NCBI GenBank assembly: GCA_029934175.1
Contig: JAOZMT010000015.1
Span: forward strand, 1 to 15,410
Source of the DNA: Victivallales bacterium
GTDB lineage: Bacteria > Verrucomicrobiota > Lentisphaeria > Victivallales > JAUVCU01
Direction: 5' to 3'
DNA length: 15,410 bases
This document shows, piece by piece, positions 6,188-14,212 of this stretch (the first letter of the stretch is position 1; every line of letters starts with the position of its first letter). The translations under genes were made by a program, and so were the position numbers. The notes under the pieces were generated by a model that did no database searches, was not told where the DNA came from, and saw only the letters and a program-made list of their open reading frames with translations.

Positions 6188-8387
6188 CCTTTTTGACAAT
6201 AATTATTCTGGCGGTTCAAGTCAGCCTATAACAACCTTGACTTTATCAGGTGAAATTATAAAAGTTTTATTTGAAAGTGAAGATAAAGCATTTGCTATTA
6301 TAAAAATATCTGACATCCAAGGAGTAGAACATACTGTAACTGGTGATTTTTTAGGGGTTTATGAAGGGCAAGGAATAGAAGTTACAGGGAACTGGATTGT
6401 TCATAAAGAATACGGGAAACAATTTAAAGCAAATACATTTAAATGCGTGTTGCCTGTTTCAGAAGAAGGGATTATAAAGTATTTAGGTTCTGGTGTAATT
6501 CGTGGAGTTGGACCTAAATTAGCAGAGCAAATAGTTGGACATTTTGGAGCTTCTACACTTGATATTATTGAGAATTTTTCAAAACGATTAACCGAAATAA
6601 ACGGTTTTGGTAAGAAAAAATTAGAAATGGTGCGTGACTCGTGGAATGAACAAGCGGAACAAAGAAATATGACTATGTTTTTACAAGGATTAGCAATTAC
6701 TCCTGCATATTGTAAAAAACTATATAAAATTTATGGAGAAACTACAGCTGATGTTGTGCGTGATAATCCTTATCAACTAGCAGAAGAAGTTAAAGGCATT
6801 GGTTTTTTGATGGCAGATAAAGTAGCTGCCAAACTTGGTATTGAAAAAAATTCACCAATGCGTATTCGAGCTGGAATAATCTATTCTTTGAATCAATTAA
6901 GTATGCTTGGTCATGTGTGTTATCCTGAAAATGAATTTATAAAATATGCTACCGATTTATTATCTGTCACTGAGCAAGAAGTAATTATAGGTATTCAAGC
7001 TGCACAAACCGCAGGTTTTGTTACTTGTGAGAGTTTTACAAATGAACAAGGCGTTACCAAATCATTTTTATATTCTAAAACATTATATATTGCAGAAAAA
7101 GTTTCAGCTTCTATTATTGACTTTTTATCAAAACAACCTTCTGTTTTTGCAGAACAATATTATAATATTCCAATTGATTCACAAATTTCTTTTAGCGATG
7201 AACAGTTGTATGCTATAAATTGTGTAGGTAACAATTCATTAAATATAATAACTGGAGGTCCAGGAGTTGGTAAAACAACTGTTATTGGAGAAATTGTAAG
7301 AAAAGCTATGATGGCACAAATGAAAGTTATGCTCGCTGCTCCAACTGGAAGAGCGGCAAAAAGGTTATCTGAATCATCTGCACTAACCGCAAAAACTATT
7401 CATAGATTATTGAAATGGGAGCCAGAAACTGGCGGTTTTTTTCACGGTAAAAAACACCCTTTGAATTGCGATATGTTAATTATAGATGAAGTTTCAATGC
7501 TAGATATGCAACTTGCATATAATCTTTTGAATGCAATTAAACCAGGAACTATTTTAGTATTAGTTGGAGATATGGATCAATTGCCATCAGTTGGACCAGG
7601 GCGCGTCTTAAAAGATTTTATTTATTCTAAACGATTTGCAGTAACTCATTTAACAAAAATATATAGACAAGGAAATGATAGCAAGATTATTACAAATGCC
7701 CATGCAGTTAATAAAGGAAATTTGCCACAACAAGTAAATCTTCCAAAAGATTGCTTGACAGATTTTTATTGGATAGAACAAGAAGACCCTAGTTTAGTTG
7801 TCAATACAATTCTTGAAATGGTTAAAAATCGCATACCTAAAAGGTTTTCATTTTCACCTCTTACAGATATACAAGTTTTAACACCTATGAACCGTGGCGA
7901 ATGTGGGACTTTAAATTTAAATAAAGTTTTACAAGAAAGTTTAAATGGTGGACAGAAACCACGAGTCAAGTCAGGGGAAAAGAGTTTTAAAGCTGGCGAT
8001 CGTGTTATGCAAATATCTAACAACTATGATAAGCATATTTACAACGGAGATATGGGACGAATTATAAATATAAATTCAAAAGATGAACAATTCACTGTTT
8101 TATTTGAGCAAAAACCTGTTGTATATGAATTTATGGAGTGCGAACAATTAGTCCATTCTTATGCTATAACTATACATAAATCACAAGGCAGTGAATTTCC
8201 TGTTGTGATTATTCCAATGCTATCACAGCACTATATGATGCTACAAAGAAATTTATTATATACTGCCATGACAAGAGCTAAAAAACTATTAATTTTAATA
8301 GGAAGCAAAAAGGCAATATCAATGGCGGTGAATAATATAAGATTAGCTCCTAGATATTCTATGTTGTGCAGAAGATTAATGAAATAA
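6180..8387 (+). CDS. recD2: RecD2-type ATP-dependent 5'-3' DNA helicase
   Basis: Encodes a 735-residue superfamily 1B helicase of the RecD2/YrrC type, found without RecBC and linked to DNA repair. An N-terminal beta domain (about 17-90) is followed by helix-hairpin-helix repeats (GVIRGVGPKLAEQI near 105-120; INGFGKKKL; VKGIGFLMADKV). The motor motifs are complete: Walker A GGPGVGKTT (359-367), Walker B IDEVS (D436, E437), GDMDQLPSVGPG (463-474), HKSQGSEFP (666-674) and YTAMTRA (694-700). Length is normal for RecD2. The ATG at 6180 lies inside the end of the GHAD gene. No Shine-Dalgarno sequence precedes it, so it is probably expressed by translational coupling. The stop converges on the WecA-like gene with a 13-base gap and no clear terminator between them. 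RecD2 may be a core repair gene that gained upstream partners. Confidence 0.96.
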   Translation: MSDLFDNNYSGGSSQPITTLTLSGEIIKVLFESEDKAFAIIKISDIQGVEHTVTGDFLGVYEGQGIEVTGNWIVHKEYGKQFKANTFKCVLPVSEEGIIKYLGSGVIRGVGPKLAEQIVGHFGASTLDIIENFSKRLTEINGFGKKKLEMVRDSWNEQAEQRNMTMFLQGLAITPAYCKKLYKIYGETTADVVRDNPYQLAEEVKGIGFLMADKVAAKLGIEKNSPMRIRAGIIYSLNQLSMLGHVCYPENEFIKYATDLLSVTEQEVIIGIQAAQTAGFVTCESFTNEQGVTKSFLYSKTLYIAEKVSASIIDFLSKQPSVFAEQYYNIPIDSQISFSDEQLYAINCVGNNSLNIITGGPGVGKTTVIGEIVRKAMMAQMKVMLAAPTGRAAKRLSESSALTAKTIHRLLKWEPETGGFFHGKKHPLNCDMLIIDEVSMLDMQLAYNLLNAIKPGTILVLVGDMDQLPSVGPGRVLKDFIYSKRFAVTHLTKIYRQGNDSKIITNAHAVNKGNLPQQVNLPKDCLTDFYWIEQEDPSLVVNTILEMVKNRIPKRFSFSPLTDIQVLTPMNRGECGTLNLNKVLQESLNGGQKPRVKSGEKSFKAGDRVMQISNNYDKHIYNGDMGRIININSKDEQFTVLFEQKPVVYEFMECEQLVHSYAITIHKSQGSEFPVVIIPMLSQHYMMLQRNLLYTAMTRAKKLLILIGSKKAISMAVNNIRLAPRYSMLCRRLMK

Positions 8388-8400
8388 AAGCTTTAGTTTT

Positions 8401-9513
8401 TTATTTATTATTTTCTAAATCCGTGAGTTTTTTATTTTTCATAATATGTTGAAGCCTGTCAATTAATAATAAAATTGCTAGTGATTGAAAAACTAAAATA
8501 AGAGTTGTTTTTACATCACCCCAAATTAAAGGTAAAACCCCTAAGCCTATAATAAGAGTAAGTAGGTGGACAAATGCGACAGCATTTTTTCTCGACATTC
8601 CCATTGCTTGAAAACGGTGTGAAATATGATTATTGTCACCAATATAGATAGGCTTTCGATTATATAATCTAATAAAAATGACGGCAATTGTATCAAATAC
8701 TGGAATTCCTAAAATAAATACAGGAATAAGTATTGGAATATATGAAATAGAATCACTATTTATATATGTAACACTTGCACTTATTACAGCAATTATAAAT
8801 CCTAGAAAGTGACTTCCAGCATCACCCATAAAAATTGATGCAGGAGAATGATTGAAAAACCAAAATCCTAAAGTTGATCCAAATGTGACAGCTCCTAAAG
8901 ATGCAACAAAATATTGTTGGTTGATAGCTGCAACAACGGTAAATAATGCAATTGCTATAGTCCCTACTCCAATAGCTAAACCATCCATATTATCAAAAAA
9001 ATTAATAGCATTCATAATAAATAAAATCCAAAAAATTGAAATAAACCAAGTAAAAATGATATTTGTAACAAATATAGTTATTTTAACATCTCCATACTGA
9101 ACAGCAATAACAGCTATTAAGATTTGACCTAAAAGTTTTATTTTTGCACTCATATTAAATTTATCGTCAGCAAGTCCGAGTAAAATTGCGAGTAGTGCAG
9201 CTAGTGCAATGAAAAATATATTATCAGATACATTAAAGATTCCACTAATTTCACCTTTTATGCAATTAAGCCATTTTGCGAAGTATGCACTTTTTATTAG
9301 TATAAATCCTATAAAGATAGATACACTCCAAGCGGAAAAGATAGCAACGCCACCTAATAAAGGAGTATTCTTTGTATGTGTTTTATGCCTTTGTTCTAGA
9401 GGTTTATCATAGAAATTAAATTTTTTAGCCAGTAATATACATATCGGAGTGAAGCATATTGACAGTAATGTTGCGATTAATGCAATAAAAATATATATTA
9501 GATACCAAGTCAT
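8401..9513 (-). CDS. WecA/MraY-family polyprenyl-phosphate sugar-1-phosphate transferase
   Basis: Encodes a 370-residue multi-spanning membrane protein with about ten or eleven hydrophobic segments. It is predicted to transfer a sugar-1-phosphate (GlcNAc-1-P or similar) from a UDP-sugar to undecaprenyl phosphate, starting O-antigen, capsule, teichoic acid or related glycan synthesis. Family motifs are present: the cytoplasmic aspartates in LADDKFN (D116, D117), NAINFFDNMDGLA (168-180, with D174 and D177), FMGDAGSH (228-235) and the histidine loop GDNNHISHR (292-300). The histidine loop GDNNHISHR is closer to WecA/TagO/WbpL enzymes than to MraY, so peptidoglycan MraY is less likely. Its ATG overlaps the DAHP synthase stop as ATGA. 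It is the last gene of a three-gene operon. No other glycan genes lie nearby. Confidence 0.92.
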   Translation of the reverse strand: MTWYLIYIFIALIATLLSICFTPICILLAKKFNFYDKPLEQRHKTHTKNTPLLGGVAIFSAWSVSIFIGFILIKSAYFAKWLNCIKGEISGIFNVSDNIFFIALAALLAILLGLADDKFNMSAKIKLLGQILIAVIAVQYGDVKITIFVTNIIFTWFISIFWILFIMNAINFFDNMDGLAIGVGTIAIALFTVVAAINQQYFVASLGAVTFGSTLGFWFFNHSPASIFMGDAGSHFLGFIIAVISASVTYINSDSISYIPILIPVFILGIPVFDTIAVIFIRLYNRKPIYIGDNNHISHRFQAMGMSRKNAVAFVHLLTLIIGLGVLPLIWGDVKTTLILVFQSLAILLLIDRLQHIMKNKKLTDLENNK

Positions 9514-10553
9514 TTTCTTAATATATCTGCCATATCATAAAGTAATTTTTCTGTATCATTCCACCCTAAACAAGCATCTGTAATACTTTGTCCATACACC
9601 AATGAATCTTTAGAATCAAGTTTTTGATTACCTTCTTCCAAAAAACTTTCAAGCATAATCCCAAATATATTTTTTGGAGATTGTTTGAATTGATTTGTTA
9701 TATTTAAAGCTATATCTATTTGCTTTTTAAATTTCTTTTCACTATTTCCATGACTACAATCAATCATAACTCTATTATTAACTGACGCTTCCAATAATTC
9801 TTTTGATATTTGAGCAACTTTATCTTCTTGAAAATTCGGTCCATCAGTTCCACCACGAAGAATTAAGTGAGTATTTTTATTACCAGCAGTTGCAACAATT
9901 GCAGCAACACTTTGTTTAGTAACAGATAAAAAATGATGCTTTTCAGCAGCAGTTTTTATTGCATCAATCGCAATTTGCACATTTCCATTTGTTCCATTTT
10001 TAAATCCAATTGGAGCAGATAATCCAGATGCAAGCTCTCTATGAACTTGACTTTCTGTTGTTCTTGCTCCTATAGCTCCCCAACTCATTAAATCTGCATA
10101 AAATTGTGGCATAATTGTATCTAAGAATTCACAACCTGTAGCTAAATCCATTGAAATGATTTTTAATAAAATACGGCGTGCAACGCGCAACCCTGTATTA
10201 ATATCAAATCGTTCATCTAAACTTGGGTCATTTATAATTCCCTTCCATCCTACAGTTGTTCTTGGTTTTTCAAAATAAACACGCATTACGATAAATAGTT
10301 CATTTTTTAGTTCTTTGGATAATTTTGATAATCTTTCTGCATATTCTAGAGTAGCTTTTTCATCATGTACAGAACAAGGACCTGCTAATACCAGTAACCT
10401 TTTATCCTTCTGATATAAGCAATTATTTACAGTTTTTCGAGAGTTAAAAATTCTTGTAGCATTTTCATCGGAGATAGGATATTCTTCCATTAGAATTCCT
10501 GGCGGCAATAATGGACGAATTTTTTCAATTCTAATATCATCTGTTATTTTCAT
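9510..10553 (-). CDS. aroG: 3-deoxy-7-phosphoheptulonate (DAHP) synthase, class I AroG-type
   Basis: Catalyses condensation of phosphoenolpyruvate and erythrose 4-phosphate, the first step of the shikimate pathway, in the cytoplasm. The 347 residues align closely with E. coli AroG (350). Metal ligands are C60 (GPCSVHD), H268 (DCSHGNS), E302 (MLES) and D326 (SITDACLGW). The PEP-binding stretch is FEKPRTTVGWKG (94-105). Residues lining the AroG phenylalanine pocket appear kept (D145, P149, S179, S210). This favours a Phe-type feedback site but does not exclude Tyr or Trp sensitivity, because the stretch after S210 (VTKQSVAA) differs from AroG. The ATG lies three bases after the phosphatase gene and has AAGGAAA in that gene's end. 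The product is the middle cistron of the operon. The isozyme symbol is provisional. Confidence 0.95.
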   Translation of the reverse strand: MKITDDIRIEKIRPLLPPGILMEEYPISDENATRIFNSRKTVNNCLYQKDKRLLVLAGPCSVHDEKATLEYAERLSKLSKELKNELFIVMRVYFEKPRTTVGWKGIINDPSLDERFDINTGLRVARRILLKIISMDLATGCEFLDTIMPQFYADLMSWGAIGARTTESQVHRELASGLSAPIGFKNGTNGNVQIAIDAIKTAAEKHHFLSVTKQSVAAIVATAGNKNTHLILRGGTDGPNFQEDKVAQISKELLEASVNNRVMIDCSHGNSEKKFKKQIDIALNITNQFKQSPKNIFGIMLESFLEEGNQKLDSKDSLVYGQSITDACLGWNDTEKLLYDMADILRK

Positions 10554-10556
10554 TTT

Positions 10557-11984
10557 TCAAATTTCCTTATGTCTTATTATTAGTAAAGTTTGGTCATCGC
10601 CCAATTCTAGCATTCCTTCTGTAAAGTCATCAACTTTATAAACAATAGAATCAAGAACTTTTCTAGGGGAGGTATGATTTATGCATGAATGCTTAAATGT
10701 ATTACATAATTTATCAATTCCAAATTCATCCGATTTTGTATTAAGAGCTTCTGTAATTCCATCGGAAAATAATAGAATATCCATTTCTTTTGCAAAGCTC
10801 ATAACAACAGTATCAAATTCTGCAATTTCTGGAGGGAATAAACCAAGAGCCGGTCCCTCAGGGAAGATTTTTCTTATATGTTTTCTTACATAAATTAATA
10901 GTTCTGTATGACCTGCACGACCATATTCAACTGTAGCATTTTTTTTATCAAGAAGGCAACAAGCAAGTGTTATAAATCGTTCTTCATCAGAATCACGATA
11001 TATATTTGCATTTAACTCTATTAACATTTCATTTAAAGTAGTAAACCTTGATGCATTTGACCTTAGAAAACTTCTAGTCATAGACATTAACATACATGCG
11101 GGAATACCTTTACCACATGCATCACCAACAACAACTAACATTCTATCTTCATCAATTTCAATAAAATCATAAAAATCACCAGCAACTTCTTTTGCAGGGC
11201 GACAAAATGCTTCAACTTGAAATTGTTCCCAGTTAGGAAAACTTTTAGGCAATAATTCAGATTGTAATTCTTCTGCAAAATGTAATTCTTGTTCTAGTCT
11301 TTCTTGTCTCTGTAAATCCACATAAAGATTAGTCAGATTTTGTGCTAAAACTAATTGTGGGGCTGTAAAACGAAGCAAACTGAATTGTTCTCTACTGAAA
11401 AATATATTGTGTTTTCTATTATTTATTGCACATACTATACCTTTTACTTCTCCTTCATGTAAAAAAGGAACTGCCATTAAAGATAAAATCTGAATTTGAC
11501 TTTTCAACTCCATTAATTCGTTATTTTGATATGCATCTTTAATAAATAGAGCTTCCCTTGCTTTTGCAACACCTCCAATAATTCCTTTTCCTACTTCAAT
11601 TTTATCTTGTTTAAGGGTATTTAATAAATATGTTGACTTTGTAAACTCAAAAGCCTCCGTCATTTTGACTAAAGATGGGAATGGACCAGAAACTCCTTGA
11701 GGTTTTAAATAACCTTCTTGCAACTTAAAAATACATACAGATTCTGCTTCAACAATGTCTGCTACATATCTAGCTGCTACATTCATAGCTGAATCTATTT
11801 CATCAACAGAACGCAAAGTCCTAGAAAAAATGGTTAAAAAATTAGTTATTTCAGCTTTTTTATGCAATGCATCATCAAGCTTTCTTCTATATTTTCTTAA
11901 TTTTTTCCTAAGAAAATGACAATAAAAGATAACAAAAATTAACATAGGAATACATATTAATATATTTATTGAAAAAGAATGCAT
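10557..11984 (-). CDS. Membrane-anchored GAF plus PP2C (RsbU/SpoIIE-type) serine phosphatase
   Basis: Encodes 475 residues. One N-terminal membrane helix (about 5-22) is followed by a basic stop-transfer stretch RKKLRKYRRK. Next come a GAF sensor domain (about 45-215), a short coiled coil (about 222-245) and a PP2C-SpoIIE phosphatase domain (about 255-472). Phosphatase metal-site motifs are complete: GDFYDF (D270), VGDACGKGIPA (D288), FSDGITEA (D408) and GDDQTLL (D463, D464). Such proteins dephosphorylate anti-sigma-factor antagonists in partner-switching pathways, so it probably senses a signal through GAF. No STAS antagonist or HATPase anti-sigma gene lies next to it. The only nearby STAS domain is in the SulP transporter, which is not an obvious partner. 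The ATG has AAAGGAA six bases upstream. The DAHP synthase gene follows with a three-base gap. Confidence 0.93.
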   Translation of the reverse strand: MHSFSINILICIPMLIFVIFYCHFLRKKLRKYRRKLDDALHKKAEITNFLTIFSRTLRSVDEIDSAMNVAARYVADIVEAESVCIFKLQEGYLKPQGVSGPFPSLVKMTEAFEFTKSTYLLNTLKQDKIEVGKGIIGGVAKAREALFIKDAYQNNELMELKSQIQILSLMAVPFLHEGEVKGIVCAINNRKHNIFFSREQFSLLRFTAPQLVLAQNLTNLYVDLQRQERLEQELHFAEELQSELLPKSFPNWEQFQVEAFCRPAKEVAGDFYDFIEIDEDRMLVVVGDACGKGIPACMLMSMTRSFLRSNASRFTTLNEMLIELNANIYRDSDEERFITLACCLLDKKNATVEYGRAGHTELLIYVRKHIRKIFPEGPALGLFPPEIAEFDTVVMSFAKEMDILLFSDGITEALNTKSDEFGIDKLCNTFKHSCINHTSPRKVLDSIVYKVDDFTEGMLELGDDQTLLIIRHKEI

Positions 11985-12034
11985 ATCAAGTTCCTTTTAG
12001 GTAATGAGTTCTTGAGTATTGTGAAGTTTTATAC

Positions 12035-12061
12035 AAAAAAAAGCCCAGTAAACTGGGCTTT
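12035..12061 (-). terminator. Intrinsic terminator of the rplQ operon
   Basis: Stem AAGCCCAG (12041-12048) / CTGGGCTT (12053-12060) with a short loop. It is followed on the minus strand by a run of eight T residues (12035-12042). It lies about 65 bases past the rplQ stop and is the clearest intrinsic terminator in the window. The phosphatase gene starts about 50 bases further on and would need its own promoter or read-through. Confidence 0.88.
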
Positions 12062-12070
12062 AAATATAAC

Positions 12071-12107
12071 CTAAACAGTGAAATTAATTAAAATTATCAC
12101 TGTTTAG
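12071..12107 (-). repeat. Second inverted repeat after rplQ
   Basis: CTAAACAGTGA (12071-12081) and TCACTGTTTAG (12097-12107) form a perfect 11-bp stem around a 15-base AT loop, 19 bases past the rplQ stop. No T-tract follows. It stands just before the true terminator and could slow polymerase or protect the 3' end of the mRNA. Confidence 0.55.
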
Positions 12108-12126
12108 ATTTACAATAAAATTATTA

Positions 12127-12579
12127 TTATGCAACTTCCTCTGCATCAATAACATCTTCTATAGTATTATCTTCTGAAATTTCATCATTAGTATCTAATA
12201 CAGAAATTTCATCTTTTGGGAAATCAATCCATTGAAGAATACACATCTCTGCAGCATCCCCTAATCGTTTTCCTATTTTAATGATTCTAGTATATCCACC
12301 ATTTCTTTCTTGGTATCTTGAAGCTATATCATCAAATAAAAGACTTACTGCTTCTTTATCACGCAATTTAGAAATAGCAATTCTTCTACTATGAAGATCA
12401 CCTTTTTTAGCACGAGTAACCATTTTTTCAGCTAAGCGACGAGCCTCTTTAGCTTTAGTTATAGTTGTTTTAATTTCACCTTTTTCACTTATAATAAGAC
12501 TGCTAACCATATTAGCTAACATCGCTTTACGATGAGCACCTGATCGTCCTATTTTAAAGGTATGTTTACGATGTCGCAT
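12127..12579 (-). CDS. rplQ: 50S ribosomal protein L17
   Basis: Encodes 150 residues from the ATG at 12579. The L17 core MRHRKHTFKIGRSGAHRKAM is clear and continues through EARRLAEKMVTRAKKGD to the C-terminal NGGYTRIIKIGKRLGDAAEMC. Length from the core to about residue 120 is normal. An extra acidic tail of about 28 residues (DEISVLDTNDEISEDNTIED) follows. Such tails occur in L17 of several phyla. I preferred 12579 to the upstream ATG at 12594 because GGAGGAG precedes the internal ATG at good spacing and because L17 normally starts MRHR. The gene overlaps the 3' end of rpoA by 14 bases. It closes the ribosomal operon and is followed by two hairpins. Confidence 0.97.
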   Translation of the reverse strand: MRHRKHTFKIGRSGAHRKAMLANMVSSLIISEKGEIKTTITKAKEARRLAEKMVTRAKKGDLHSRRIAISKLRDKEAVSLLFDDIASRYQERNGGYTRIIKIGKRLGDAAEMCILQWIDFPKDEISVLDTNDEISEDNTIEDVIDAEEVA

Positions 12580-13615
12580 TATTTTCTCCTCCATCTTGTT
12601 CTTTATTTTTTTTGAATTCTTCTGCCTCAGAAGTAACAGCTTCTCTCAATTCATCAGTCATTGTCATTCCTAGAGATAGTTTCATTAAACGAAGTTTTTC
12701 TTTAATCTCATCAAGAGATTTTTTACCAAAATTTCTATATTTTAGCATTCTAGCTTCAGATTTTAAACATAGCTCTCCAATCAAATCAATTCCTGCATTA
12801 TTTAAACAATTCATTGCCCTAACTGAAAGTTCCATCATTTCAACATTTTGAACAAAAACTTTATAAAGTTTTCTTTCATCGCCACTTATCATAGCAAGTG
12901 GATCTTCCTTACCAGCAAGAGAGCCTAGGAATGGTCTTAGATGTTCTTTGAAAATTCTAGATGATGTCTCAAGCGCTGCAACAGGCTTAATTCTTCCATC
13001 TGTCCAAATCTCTAATACTAAGCTATCCATCTCTGTTTCTTCTCCAACACGAGCAGCTCCAACAGTATATTTAACTCGTTCAACCGGAGAAAAAAGACAA
13101 TCTACAGGAATAGTTCCTACAGGGTGACTGTCTTTTTTATTCTTTTCCGATGTACGATATCCACAACCCATCATTATTTCAAGTTCAGCTCTAAAGGCAA
13201 TTTTCTTGTCAAGAGTACATATTACTTGTTCAGGGTTTACAATTTCAACAAAACCATTTGTATCAATATCAGCAGCCGTTACAACTCCCTTCTTTTTGCA
13301 TTTGATTTCCAATAGTTCAGGAAGTGCTTCTCCTATTAATTTAAACTTTACTTTTTTCAAGTTTAAAATTATTTCAGTAACATCTTCTACTACGCCTTTA
13401 ATACTTGCGAATTCATGTTGAACACCATCAATACGGACAGCAGAAATAGATAAACCTTCTAATGAAGACAAAAGGATTCTACGCAATGCGTTTCCCATAG
13501 TATGTCCAAAACCACTTTGAAAAGGAGTTGCAGTAAATTTTGCATAATTTCTAGTCGCGGTTTTTTCATCAAGCGTAACATATTCCGGCATTGGAAAATT
13601 AAATGTAGTTTTCAT
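12566..13615 (-). CDS. rpoA: DNA-directed RNA polymerase subunit alpha
   Basis: Encodes 349 residues, the usual length (E. coli 329, longer tails common). The N-terminal dimerisation and assembly domain includes FGHTMGNALRRILLSSLEG (36-54), the conserved alpha motif. The C-terminal domain (about 258-320) keeps the DNA-contact residues expected for UP-element binding: R266 and N269 in VRAMNC, and K298-K299 in FGKKSL. The last 30 residues form a charged, Lys/Glu-rich tail. AGAGGT precedes the ATG at good spacing. It lies between rpsK and rplQ, with no rpsD in the gap, as I recall for Chlamydia. Its final codons overlap the rplQ start, suggesting coupled translation. Confidence 0.98.
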   Translation of the reverse strand: MKTTFNFPMPEYVTLDEKTATRNYAKFTATPFQSGFGHTMGNALRRILLSSLEGLSISAVRIDGVQHEFASIKGVVEDVTEIILNLKKVKFKLIGEALPELLEIKCKKKGVVTAADIDTNGFVEIVNPEQVICTLDKKIAFRAELEIMMGCGYRTSEKNKKDSHPVGTIPVDCLFSPVERVKYTVGAARVGEETEMDSLVLEIWTDGRIKPVAALETSSRIFKEHLRPFLGSLAGKEDPLAMISGDERKLYKVFVQNVEMMELSVRAMNCLNNAGIDLIGELCLKSEARMLKYRNFGKKSLDEIKEKLRLMKLSLGMTMTDELREAVTSEAEEFKKNKEQDGGENNATS

Positions 13616-13636
13616 ATTTTACCTCTACTTTATTAC

Positions 13637-13655
13637 TTACTGAAAATTTCAGTAA
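13637..13655. repeat. Short palindrome between rpsK and rpoA
   Basis: TTACTGAAA-A-TTTCAGTAA is a perfect 19-base palindrome in the 67-base gap upstream of rpoA. It is followed by a tandem ATGTGTTAAAA pair reaching about 13678. It could be a protein-binding site or part of an mRNA fold. No T-tract follows on the minus strand, so it is not a terminator. Confidence 0.4.
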
Positions 13656-13682
13656 ATGTGTTAAAAATGTGTTAAAAATATA

Positions 13683-14138
13683 TTATACTCTTCTTCTTTT
13701 AGGAGGGCGACAACCATTATGCGGAACAGGAGTAATATCCTTCACACAATTTATGTCCAAACCTGTTGAAGCGATACCTCTTACAGCAGATTCTCTTCCT
13801 GCTCCAGGTCCTTTTATTCTTACCTCTACTTCTTTCATTCCTAAACCCTGCGCCAATCTTGCAGCATCTGCAGCAATTACTTGTGCTGCATAAGCAGTGC
13901 TCTTTCTAGAACCTTTAAAACCGTTTTTACCACCACTAGACCAACATAGAGTATTTCCATGTAAATCAGTAAATGTAACTTTAGTGTTATTAAAAGTTGC
14001 ATGAATAAAAGCAAGTCCAGATGGAACATTTCTTCCATCTTTTGACTTCTTTACAGCCACAGTTATTTCTGGTTCTGCTAATAAGTCTGCAGCTGTTACA
14101 GGCTTTGCAACAGTTTGTTTTACTTTATCTTCAGCCAT
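13683..14138 (-). CDS. rpsK: 30S ribosomal protein S11
   Basis: Encodes 151 residues, about 20 longer than E. coli S11 because of an N-terminal extension (MAEDKVKQTVAKPVTAADLL). The S11 core runs from about residue 30: GLAFIHATFNNTKVTFTDLHGN, SSGGKNGFKGSRKSTAYAAQ and GRESAVRGIASTGLDI. It closes with the signature DITPVPHNGCRPPKRRRV, including the Asn-Gly site that becomes isoaspartate in E. coli. The ATG is preceded by AAAGGA. It sits in the 30S platform and binds 16S rRNA near the decoding region. It lies between rpsM and rpoA in the operon. Confidence 0.98.
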   Translation of the reverse strand: MAEDKVKQTVAKPVTAADLLAEPEITVAVKKSKDGRNVPSGLAFIHATFNNTKVTFTDLHGNTLCWSSGGKNGFKGSRKSTAYAAQVIAADAARLAQGLGMKEVEVRIKGPGAGRESAVRGIASTGLDINCVKDITPVPHNGCRPPKRRRV

Positions 14139-14212
14139 TATTATATCCTTTTATTTATTTGTTTAATTTTTATTGTAGTTTATCTTTCTAAATGAAATAT
14201 AAAGCTATCTGC

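Noticed and set aside
8388..8400. Bidirectional terminator between recD2 and the WecA-like gene
   Set aside because: The 13-base gap has only a four-base AAGCTTT-type foldback, too weak to support a terminator call.
12580..12594. Upstream ATG at 12594 as the rplQ start
   Set aside because: L17 normally begins MRHR, and GGAGGAG is placed correctly only for the ATG at 12579.
13669..13893. Plus-strand ORF over rpsK
   Set aside because: It lies antisense inside a certain ribosomal protein gene and its product resembles no protein family.
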